From positions 1,302,001 to 1,366,000 of the forward strand of contig JAITYX010000085.1 in the NCBI GenBank assembly GCA_021018815.1: a stretch of 64,000 nt of DNA, given 5' to 3'. Below, one piece after another: positions 12,509 through 22,400 of this stretch; within the stretch, counting starts at the first letter, position 1, and every line of letters starts with the position of its first letter. This DNA comes from Talinum fruticosum (lineage: Eukaryota > Streptophyta > Magnoliopsida > Caryophyllales > Talinaceae). The notes under the pieces are model-generated. The model saw only the letters and a list, made by a program, of their open reading frames with translations. It did not search any database and was not told the origin of the DNA. Position numbers and translations under genes: made by a program.

Positions 12509-14170
12509 ATGCCTAAAAGAGGAAACCATCCCGACTTCCGGGTTTCTTCATCCTCCAAAAAGCCTCGCACCACCAAGCCGTAAAGCTCAACCCCTTCCAA
12601 ACTCGTTGTTACCCGAAGCACCTTGCGCTGGATGACAAATTCTTTCCAACAACCAAATTTTCTTGGTTGCCCAACATCCAAACCATCGGAGTCTACCATT
12701 TCTTGTGTTTCAGCGAGTTCATCTATCCCGAACTCGTTTCGAGTTCTATACTCATCTCACCCACTCCGAAAATGTTCTAACCTCTCGGGTTCGAACATTA
12801 CTGTTTGCCTCAACACCTCCCTCCTCCACCGCCTCGTTCAAAGTTTCTTCTCTTTTCTTGAACAAGCAACCCTATCCCTTTCACTGAAGTCGCCGACGAC
12901 TTCTTTGAAAAATACGCCAAAGAATTCCCTGAGTCCAGAAAAACTTTTCGTGACTTAGTTGAAGTCGAAGCTCGGCTACGTGCTTTCGCCGATGAGAACC
13001 TTTTTCTCACAAAGCATTCCAGCAAGGAGAACCCCAACTCCAACCACCTCAAAGCCCTCTTCGATATCCTTGAGGGATACGAAGTAGACCTCTTCCCCTC
13101 CATCATTGAGCGAGATGGCAGCCGTGCCAGCTCAACTCCAATCCAAGAAGAACACCTCCCTTCCTTTCGGTGCTCTTCCGACCCTTGTCTTCAAACAATT
13201 TCAAGTTCCTCTTCCCTCTGGCCCTAACGCGGTGTCCGAGGCGGCCATTGTGGTCGGCAAGAAGAAACTCCAGGGGTACGGATACCAGGAAACTAACCCC
13301 GGTGTCCGGGTTCGCAACTTCGTAGCCGAGGCCTCCTTCTTCACCTCGGACTCGGAAATCAACCCCTCTCCCTCTTCCCTCTACACCTGGTGGTGCCTCC
13401 ACCTTAGGTGACCTCAAATCTCTCTCGGCCCTCTTGTCCTTTGCTTTCATGGACAAGGTCGGCTCCATGTCTTCGAACTCGGAGACATGCTCGGGGCTTT
13501 CAAATTTGTCCTCCAGGGTCCGACCATCAACCAAAAGACCGGTCGGTCCCAAATCCGTCTCTCGTTCTTGAGTTGAGGGAGCTGGTTCAGGAGCGAAGGA
13601 GCCGGCTGAGCTCCTTAGAGAGAGACGGTCCAAGGCGGCTCGAGACCGGGATGACTCGGACGCGTCCGAAGCGTCTTCGAGCCCGAGTCCGACCTCCTCG
13701 GACAGCGGGGATGAGGAAGAAGAGGAAGAAGCTGCAGATGCAGCAGAAGATGCTCGAGGAACCTGCGGCCGAGGCAGGCCCTTCCGGGCAAAGGGAAGAA
13801 GAGGCCGTGGCAATTGCTGAGGGTTAGCCTCGCTCCCCAAGCTCAAATCGTCAGTACTCGGCTCGGACAGCGGTCCGAGTGGGTCGAAGACCTCGCTCCT
13901 CCGGCGAGTCGCCAGAGCAGCCCCTCCAGCCCACCGAGGTCCCAAGGGAAGAACCCCTCGATCCACTCTCTCCGGGTCGGCCACTCGTAGCTAAGCCCCG
14001 AGGACAATCCCGGTTCTCCCTTCGCCGCGCTCAAGCACATCGTCAAGATCGTATCAACGCCGGCGCACCTCCGCCTCCACTCGAAATCCCCTCCCTCGTA
14101 GGAGCCATGCACCGAGTCACAATTCCTCGGTGTCTCCGGATTTTCTTCTTTCAAATTTTTTTGTCCGGAT
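12509..14170 (+). pseudogene. Sirevirus ORF3 (env-like region), broken
   Basis: The region between RNase H and the 3' LTR starts with ATG at 12509 (MPKRGNHPDFRVSSSSKKPR) and stops after 24 codons; later parts continue in other frames. Recognisable pieces are DDKFFPTTKFSWLPN near 12635, an ILEGYEVDLFPSIIERDGS block near 13070, VFKQFQVPLPSGPNAVSEA at 13189-13245, GYQETNPGVRVRNF at 13280-13325 and a charged, coiled-coil-like LELRELVQERRSRL near 13560. A Glu/Ala-rich tail lies at 13690-13830. Sireviruses of the SIRE group have an env-like ORF here; I see no clear signal peptide or fusion segment, so the label rests on position and on a related copy at 33201-35760. A 293-codon open frame on the opposite strand (13103-13984) is probably a GC-rich shadow. 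Confidence 0.6.
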
Positions 14171-14519
14171 AACTAATTTGTATTCCTTGTTCTTCTCTCC
14201 TTTCCTTTTGTTGTATTTTTTTTTGTCTGAAAGGCAAGGGGGAGAAATACGATCGAAACTGGTTGTCTTGTTTAGGGGAGTTTTTCCGCCCTTGTATTTT
14301 TTACTTTTAATGGATTGACGCATTTTATTATTATCTTCGAGTTCGGTTTTGCCTTGCTCTATTTTCCGAGTTAACGTTAAAGCATACGTTATTTGTTTCT
14401 CGCTTCCGATATATTATATATTGCTCGATCTATTAAGTATGTCTTACTCATGCGCAAACCACCGAGAATCAATCTCTTTTTCTAACAAAGTTTCTGTTTA
14501 AGTATGGAATGCCTTTCAT
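14171..14519 (+). other. 3' untranslated part of the Sirevirus
   Basis: T-rich non-coding sequence leads to the polypurine tract. No ORF or repeat stands out. A similar block (GGGGAGAAATA... TTTAGGGGAG) occurs at 36149-36180 in the diverged copy. Confidence 0.6.
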
Positions 14520-14532
14520 AAAAAAGGGGAGA
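14520..14532 (+). other. Polypurine tract
   Basis: A run of A followed by GGGGAGA sits directly before the 3' LTR. It is the usual primer for plus-strand DNA synthesis. An equivalent AAAAGAGGGAAAT precedes the LTR start at 36495. Confidence 0.85.
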
Positions 14533-14533
14533 T

Positions 14534-16044
14534 TGAAGACTCGGACATTGCTCAATACCTTTCGAGTTATGTAAATGGAATCAAGTATTACAAGTTCATA
14601 CATATAGAGTTTTGATTCCAAGGCATTCTCGATATCGCAGAAACTTCCTTAAGGAAAATAGTATCTTCTCTTAGTAATACGACTTTCACTTAATATATTT
14701 AGTGCGTTTCAGTAGCGACTCGAAAACCGGTTCTTTATTCCGAGTTCATCTTCACTCGGATTTATCACGTTTTGAATATACCAGGTGTTCTTAGTTCATT
14801 TCATGCTTAGTCTATATTGAGTTGTCTCACTCGATATTTCTTATGGAACTTGCTCTATCACTTAGACTAAGTCGTATGGAATTCCGAGCCTCATGGATAT
14901 TGGACTCGGAAAATTCTATTTCGTTTCGACTCGGATAATTAGTTGCTTAATTATTATAATTATTTTATTATCTCGTGTCTAACCTTGGACCAAAGTATTT
15001 TATACTTTGAGAACCGAAGGTGTTTTACTTTTGTAGGTTATTCAATCGAGGTTACATCTTTTTCAAACTACAAAAGTAGCCGGCTTCGAATGTCAAATCA
15101 CCAGCGAGACATGGCTCTTCACCTTCCCTGCTCCAGTCCCGGAAGATTGTGTCGGAAGCCGTCTGTTTCCATATCCGGAAAACTGGAACGCTAAGCTTAA
15201 CGGTGGTTTCCACCTCATTTTTCAAGACACTACCGATGGTTTTGGGACTTCCAAGAGAGTTAAACCGTTGTCCAATGTTCATATTTCAACGAACACTTTT
15301 TGAGTGACTCGGAAAGTCTCTATCAACGGTCACGGAAGACTCTCGGTCGCGAGATGAAGATAACGGCTACTCGCTTGGTTATCTATAAGTAGAAGCCACT
15401 TCACAAGACTTGAAGATTGCCGAACATATTGTTTATACACATACTTGCTCAAAGTCATTGTATTTACTTTCAATCTTTAACTTACAACTCCCACTCTGTA
15501 ATTCATTACTTTACGAGTTGTAAGGTCTTGTACTCGATTACAAACTTTTCTTACATTCTTTGTAAGGTCCCTTGACTAAGTCTGTAAAGGTTAACTCAGC
15601 TTAGTTGTCCCTAGCTGTAAGGGTTATCTCAGCTAGGAAGTACTAGATCGAGATAAGGGAATTTCGAGTCTAGGAAAACTTGTATAGAGTTGTCTAAGGG
15701 AGCAACTCGGGTTCGATCGGTTCACGGTATTTTGTGGACTCAAAATAGTGGATTTGACTTCGTGTGCTGGATTGACACGAGCCGTGGTTTTCTGCCCCGG
15801 GAGGGTTTCCACGTAAAATCAAAGTGTTATCTTTCCGAGTTCATTCTAGACTTAGACAGACCTTACTACTCTTGTTTTGTTCCGATTGATTGCTTTCGAG
15901 TCCAAGCCTTTCGACCCGGTTGATAGACTCGGAATCTATCTACCCTTCTACCTCCGAGCAAAAGAGGGTGATTTCGCATAAAATTTCCTATCACCCTATT
16001 CACCCCCTCTAGGGTGACTCGAGACTCTCCCGAGCAAACCTTCA
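14534..16044 (+). repeat. 3' LTR of the complete Sirevirus
   Basis: 1511 bp, same termini as the 5' LTR. The TATA box at 15382-15389 reads CTATAAGT against CTATAAAT in the 5' copy. Most differences from the 5' LTR are scattered substitutions and single-base indels, which implies a fairly recent insertion. Confidence 0.93.
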
Positions 16045-16049
16045 CTTGT
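16045..16049. repeat. Target-site duplication, right copy
   Basis: CTTGT directly after the 3' LTR pairs with CTTAT at 5310-5314. Confidence 0.75.
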
Positions 16050-16910
16050 AACGTGTGTCGCCTGGAGATAACATCATTATCTCCTTCGAGCTTCATCGCC
16101 AATTGTGAGATTTTCCACTTGATATCACCAAAGCTTTCATCATGCCATTTTATTAGTTCCTTAGAATAGGCCTTGAACCGAGCATCCAACTTTTGTCACC
16201 CTGTTTGGGCTTTAGCACTAGCCCAAGCTTCCTCAACGACTTGCCTGCAAACTTCCTTTTGAAGGCAAAAATTTTCGAACCTGAATCGCTGTTCTCTTTT
16301 CCTCTCACACCTAAACAAATTGAAGAGATTTAATTGGATTGGCGGATGATCCGATAAGCATTCATCAATATGGTTAACTTTAGCATATGGAAAACAAGTA
16401 GACCATTCAATCGCATTCCTCCAGTGTATCCCGAAATCATTGTAGTAACGCTTGACTTTTAGAAGGGCCTCCGAACTTTTCAAAATTGAAAAGGATCTCG
16501 TTTAAATCACCGCCAATCAGCCATAGCACTTGAGAGTCGACCTTCGGTCGAGAAGCATGTCACACATCTTATGTTTGAGAACCGCTTCCGGTCATCCATA
16601 ATACCGAGTAAACCTCCACTGTGGGTTCGATCCAACCCCATTGACTAAGACATCCACATGGTTACTAGACATTGAAAGAAGCGAGTCCTGGAATGATTTT
16701 GCCCATAGCAGCGCCAACCCTCCCGATCGTCCTCTACTATCAACGTAAACTCCATTATAATCTACAAGTTTCTTATTTACTCTTTCTATCTCCCAACTAG
16801 CTATTTTGGTTTCTAAAAGGAAAACCAAGTTCAATGAGTGCCTTCGAAGAAAACCTCGAAGTTGTCAACCGCACGAGGGTCATCGAGCCCTCTGCAATTT
16901 AGGCATATTA
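16050..16910 (-). pseudogene. LINE endonuclease and start of RT, broken
   Basis: On the minus strand 16592-16834 gives the apurinic-type endonuclease of plant L1 elements: LVFLLETKIASWEIERVNKK, VYVDSRGRSGGLALLWAK and WRFTRYYG. Upstream, up to 16910, the start of the domain (NMPKLQRAR) is visible with stops. The segment 16196-16483 covers the endonuclease end (CLSDHPPIQLNLF) and a linker. The segment 16050-16189 leads into the RT part that resumes at 5309. The endonuclease nicks target DNA for target-primed reverse transcription. Stops and frameshifts make it inactive. Confidence 0.85.
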
Positions 16911-18068
16911 TACTCATTGGGTCGAGCGAGGTTGCGTAGCAACCTCCGCTTGACTATGAAACTTTTCGATACTCGCTGTGTCCTCTACTATTCCGATCTT
17001 CTCCCTCTCTCCATCTTCCTTTTCCCCTCGGTTTGCGTTTAAATGTCTCATTTCCGGTATAATAACAACATTATCATCAATAGCCATACCTGTCGGTTTA
17101 TTCCCGATGGAGGTATCCTGAGATTTTCCAAACTCTAACCGAGCCTTAGCAGATTTATTCTTACTTTGTTTATTTCATCAACTTCATTTTCGGTACTTTT
17201 CCTCCATGATTTCGGTGGTGATGCCTTCAGCCATGCACCATATTGCGAGGATCCCTCCATCATATTTTCGTTCACAATATCACAATCCTTCGAACATGAT
17301 CAAGTAATCCACATCCATAGCAAAATTTAGGGAGTTTGACATACTTCGTTCAAATCCAAAGTTGTTTCCCATCCATTAAGACTTTCACCCCTCTATAGAA
17401 TGGCTTGTGTACATTGATATTATCTCTAAAGCATAAGGATTTATCATCCCCAATCATGCTTGCTTCCTCACGATCCACAAATCGTCCTATTCTATTTCCG
17501 ATAAATTCCGCAAATGCCTTCGTTTGACCGGATTCGTGGTACGTCATAAGCTTTCACCCATAATCTAGTTTTGTCAAATTTGATCTCCGAGACTTGTTGC
17601 ATACCTGTCCGGGTTTCCAAGCAATAAGATATGACCATCAAATGCCCATGGTCCTTCATTGAGGACAAAATCTTTGTCTTTCATCGAAAAAACCGAAATA
17701 GAATGACGTCCGCTTCTAACTCCCTCACCACCATGCCTTTGGATGGTTTCCGGATATTTTTGAAAACCAATTTCAATGCCCTCATATTGAAGCTATTCCG
17801 AGAAAACGGCTCCCGAGGAGACTTTCAATCTCCTCCTTATCATCCGAGACTTTCTTCACAAACGCAATTGCCTCATCTTCTTCTTCGATCAATCTTAGAT
17901 TTTTATATGCCTCTTCTAAGTCCATTTTCTTGGTTGGATGATCACTTTGAGGGAGAGGAGGATCACATGAATGACTCCCGAGACACTCATACCGAAACAA
18001 TTCGCAGAAAGGAAAAAAACCCTACAAAGAGGCCAACACCGTCCAAACCACCCAACTACCTAGGGTAA
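16911..18068 (-). pseudogene. LINE ORF1, DUF4283-type nucleic-acid-binding protein, broken
   Basis: The 17782-18000 frame contains EEAYKNLRLIEEEDEAIAFV, the typical start of the DUF4283 domain of plant LINE ORF1 proteins. The 17350-17547 frame (GNRIGRFVDREEASMIGDDK) is the later part of the same protein. Between 16911 and 17340 the sequence probably holds the variable ORF1 end; no clear zinc knuckle was read. ORF1 binds element RNA. Frames are interrupted. The 5' end of the LINE is near 18068, close to the next small transposon. Confidence 0.75.
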
Positions 18069-18123
18069 CAGACTCCCACAAAGACGAAGTAGCTAGAGAG
18101 AGAGGCTCGTACGACTAAGTGGG

Positions 18124-18564
18124 TGTTTGGCCTAGATTTTAAAACTGCTTTTGAATTCAAAAATAGAAGTTAGGCCAAACACTAGTTTTTAAAAAATTAA
18201 AACTATTTTTCAAAAACGATTTTGGAAGAAAAACTCCCAAAACGAAACAACGAAATAGTTATTTCTGTTTCTAATTTTTGAAAAACTTCGTAATAACCAC
18301 CGAGAATCCCATTCTCTCTCTCGTCTCTCCTATCTTTTTACGTTATTTTAATTTTCTCTCTCTTCTCTATCTTTATCTCTCTCTCTCTCTCTCTTATTTT
18401 GTTTTATCTCTATCTTATTTCTATCTTTCTAGAAATTTTGGTCAATTATTTGAAAAACACTTATATAAAATTTAGGCCAAATACTTCAAATTTTTCTTCA
18501 AAAACAATTTTCAAAAAAATGCTTTTTAAAAACAAAAATAATTTTTTAAAAATTAGGCCAAACA
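18124..18564. mobile_element. Small inverted-repeat element (hAT-like MITE candidate)
   Basis: TGTTTGGCCTA at 18124-18134 is inverted at 18554-18564 (TAGGCCAAACA), with A/T-rich sequence continuing the match. Two further TAGGCCAAA motifs lie at about 18173 and 18471, so the interior may hold a second, nested inverted repeat. Ends of the GTGTTTGG type are common in hAT-like MITEs of plants. I did not find a convincing target duplication. A CT microsatellite lies at about 18376-18394. Confidence 0.65.
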
Positions 18565-19415
18565 TGCTTCTAAGATTAGTCAAACCGAAAGGCTCACACA
18601 ACTAGGGTTTAGTCGGAGAGAGAGAGAGAAGGATATGGTTTTTCAAGTCACTACCCAATACTAAGCAATGATGGACATTGGAAAAGAGAGAGAGAGAGAG
18701 AGAGTCAAGGGAGAAGACAGAGAAAGGGGAGAGAGTGTGAGGAAGATAAAGTTAATAAAATTTACATCTAAAATTATATAGATACAAAACATATAAGAAT
18801 GATATTAAATTTATTCCTTTAATGAATCAAATACATAATATCAAAGAATCAAATCTTTCATTTCTTTCTTTATATTTCAAATCTTATATTTCACTTTCAA
18901 ATCTTATATTTCACTCTCATTTCATTTTATTCAGCGTTGATGAATCAAACAACCTTTAAATTAATTAATCCGAAACGAATTCAAAATTACACTGATACAA
19001 AATTATATGAATGCTTCTCTTGTAAATTACGAACACTGGCCCAAGTAACGATTCATTGTCTCATCATCGTATTCCTTTCAGTCCAGCTAACCGCATCCCT
19101 CTCTCTCTCTCTCCTAGTCCCCTTTCAATTTTCGACACTCTTCTCATCTCACCTCTCGCTCAGTCTTTATAGCTTTATCTCCGTCGCCACTTTTCAATAG
19201 AAATAAACTGCAAACTTTATCAGTTGAATCTGTCCCCGTTCGACGAGAGTCTGGAGTCTAAACTACAGAGGTGGGACTGAATTTTCTCCTCTTCTTTGTT
19301 AAATTTCTTTCCTTTGCTTTCAAGTTGTTAGTTAAAGTAATGGGTTTTAATTTTCTCAATAATTGCATAAATTAATGCCCTTTTCTCTGCAGATTCAGAG
19401 GGTTAAGAGCAACCC
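18565..19415 (+). promoter_or_regulatory. Upstream region and 5' UTR of the FMN/riboflavin gene
   Basis: No other gene is seen. GA microsatellites lie at about 18617-18629 and 18683-18703 and a CT-rich tract at about 19098-19115. A weak TATA-like CTTTATAGC occurs near 19164. A possible 5' UTR intron runs from ACAGAG|GTGGGA near 19270 to TTTCTCTGCAG at 19392, followed by the ATG at 19416. The transcription start cannot be fixed from sequence alone. Confidence 0.45.
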
Positions 19416-22400
19416 ATGACTAATATCAAGATGCCAATGACAAGTCCTGTTAAGAAGTTGGTTTCTTCTGTCATCCTTGACTTGGATGGCACTCTTCTTA
19501 ACACAGGTTAACTTCTTAACCCTTATCTGTTTCTCCGTTGTATATTTATGTGCTTTCTTCTTTCTTTCTTCAATGGCTTGTTCTGAATGGTACCATTATA
19601 TCCTAATGGGATTTCTTCTTTGTTTTTTTGGGGGGTGTGGGGGAGTGTTGTGTATTTGTTCTGCCCTCATTGAGAAATTGTTGTGTGATGAAAGAAGTTC
19701 ATAGAGAAGTTGTTGGGTAGCTGCTGCCTGCTGCTATAGGAACAGATTAGAGGATTCTGAGTTTCAATGAATGATGGACGAATTTGGGTGGAATAAAGTA
19801 CAATTTATAAACACTCTGAACTCATATTAGTCTAGGAGACTACAAGCTTCGAATAATTAAGCTGGCAATGGCAGCCCCTAAGATCACATGGGCGAATATT
19901 GCTTGTCAAATGAAGTTTTATCTTTATTGTCTGAAAACACTTCATTTGTGATAAACAGAGGATAGTTACCATTTATAGGAGCGTAATAGTGCAGTGGTTC
20001 AGAGCTTGCAGCTTTCTGGGAAATGGAAGCGTGTATTGTGGTGGAATTTGTGTTTCCAGTAGCATTGCATTGGAGCTATCTAGTAAGGATTCCAAGAAGA
20101 TGAAGCTGTTTGTAACATATTGGGTATTCTTCTCTGGATTTTGCTTGTCAATCATATGTTCCACTCCCCTGAGATAATGCTTGGGATGAAATTCTGGTAA
20201 TCTGTTGCTGTATAGCTGCTCTTGGGAGACCAGTTTCAATTATTTTCTATGAACGGCAACCTTACGTTTTAGATAAGCCGATAAATCTCTGTTTTCATGT
20301 TCAATCCTGTCATTTAAGCTGGTCCAATTGGTATTGGGTATTAAGAATTATGATGATAAAGTTCTTAGTGCTCCTTATTCACTGTTCTAATTCTGATTTC
20401 AGCTAGCTAAACATGTTATGATTCAACTACAATTGATAAGGGCAGATGAAATCTAGAGAACGTGACTTCAAAACATGTAGAGATTGGATACATGTTTATC
20501 CTTCTAGGATAGCTGTTTTTCCTTTTACCTCGCTGGTGATGGTTTACTTTGGTTTTATGACAGATGGTGTAGTGACTGAGGTCTTGAGGACTTTCTTGGT
20601 TAAGTATGGAAAGCAGTGGGATGGTAGAGAAGCTCTTAGGGTAGTAGGAAAAACTCCACTGGAAGCAGCTGCAGTTGTTGTCAAAGACTATGAACTACCA
20701 TGCAAGACGGAGGAATTTGTAAAAGAATTTACCCCATTGTTCTGTAATCAGTAATGAAACTACAACTTGCTCCTCTTCCTGCAATATTTACAAGAATTGA
20801 AGTCAAAATTTGAGGCTTCCAGAACTCTACTGTTTTCTTATGATCTAAGGCCTCTACGCAATGATTGTGGCAAGTATTAATTGAAATTGTTACCTGGTTT
20901 GCCTTGAAACAATAATGAAGGGTCTTCTGGCTTCCATGCAGTTATTTGTCCCTAGCTTGACATGATAGGATAGGTTTAGGTTTATGTGCTGCTGATAGTT
21001 AATTAGTCATACAGGATCTCACCAAAGAAATATGAAGCTGTCATGTTATAGACTATAGAATGGATTACCTGGAATGCCTCCCGGTCATGTGTTCCTAGAT
21101 TGCAGATTGCTACTTATTGCACAAATCTAGTCTAATTGAGGGTTTGGTACACTTGTCCCAGGATGTGGGTCACGGGTATAGAGCGTTCCCGCTAACTATG
21201 GGATGGAATTTTCATAGAATAGGTATTATTAAACCCTTTTCTCATTTAAATGAGAGAATATGGCATGTCCCAGCAATTTTATATATTCTTCTTTGAATTA
21301 TAGTTTAATTTTCTTTTTGTTTCTTGTTGATTACATGATTACTTGATTTCCAAGATATGGAGTGCTTGTGTACTGATATTGTGATAAGCATGTTCTTTAT
21401 TTTTCCTTTTTTTACATTAACTGCTGGAATTATATAGGCATTTGCTAGCTTCATTACTGTTTACATATTTTTCTGTGGTCAAGATTCTTGTATGCTCTCT
21501 CATTCAGAAATTATCCCCTTTATTTAAGTGCTGTGTTTTTGGTTCTACTGTAGTCACAATGGGGATGATTCATGATACTGGAGAGGCTTACTTAGAATCA
21601 GGGCTGGAAATCACCATCTAGAAGTAATTTGAAGTCTTTCCTGTTGCGATGTCGTTTAACTGTTCTTCTAGATGTTTTTAATTCTGCCATTCACTGTTGA
21701 TTTCATTGTTTATTCATTTAATTTTTCTTGGAAGTGGGTCAGTACATGTTTGTACCGTCTCTTGCGTTTTCTTTACAAAGCAGTGCCACACAAGTTTCTA
21801 TGATCATCGTATTTCTGCTGACTACTTGTATATGTTTGAATATCACAATTTGAGTGTAGCTGGAGCAATATCAAACCTCTTCCAGGAGCGACACGATTGA
21901 TTAGTCATCTAAATGGTCATGGAATCCCTATGGCTCTGGCCTCTAACTCTCCTAAATTGAATATTGAGAAGAAAATATCGTGTCATCAGGGTATGTCAAC
22001 CTCAAGGCTCTTGTGTTATTTTGTTTGTTACGTTGATATTCTTAGCTGGGATGCAAAAAGATTTGTTGTCAACAGTTTATTCTTTATTGTTTTTAAATTG
22101 GTTGTCAACAGTTTATTCTTTTACTTCAGCAGTGTGTAGCTTATTATAGTCACCTTTTTGTCACTACTAGGTTGGAAACAATCATTTTCTGCAATTATTG
22201 GTGGCGACGAAGTGAGAAATGGGAAGCCATCTCCTGAAATGTGAGTATAATTATATGCTCAGTTTACTGCAGGTGATTCTAACTTTCAGTGGAAAAGTCT
22301 TAGCATTTGTCTTCCTGTCATAATTATATATTCTCACAACTTCCTTCATTTCTGCCATCCTTAGCTCAACTTGTTTGAGGATTGTTGCACACAATTGAAG

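Larger units (their letters stand above)
5315..16044 (+). mobile_element. Complete Sirevirus-type (SIRE/Maximus-like) Copia retrotransposon
   Basis: The element is 10,730 bp with LTRs at 5315-6822 and 14534-16044, a tRNA-Met-type primer site at 6825, a purine tract at 14520-14532 and a near-perfect 5-bp target duplication. The domain order gag, protease, integrase, RT, RNase H is that of Copia. The RT wording (VQIYVDDIIFGATNE, SMIGELNFFLGLQIKQ) and the ~2.6 kb beyond RNase H, where Sireviruses may carry an env-like ORF3, point to the SIRE/Maximus branch. The LTRs look very alike, yet every domain is broken by frameshifts, so the copy is not autonomous as read. It sits in a LINE and has the opposite orientation to it. 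Confidence 0.93.

Noticed and set aside
13103..13984. 293-codon open frame on the minus strand inside the Sirevirus ORF3 region
   Set aside because: It lies antisense to the recognised ORF3 blocks in GC-rich sequence, has low-complexity Ser/Arg/Glu composition and no domain. The diverged copy has no equivalent. Most likely a shadow.
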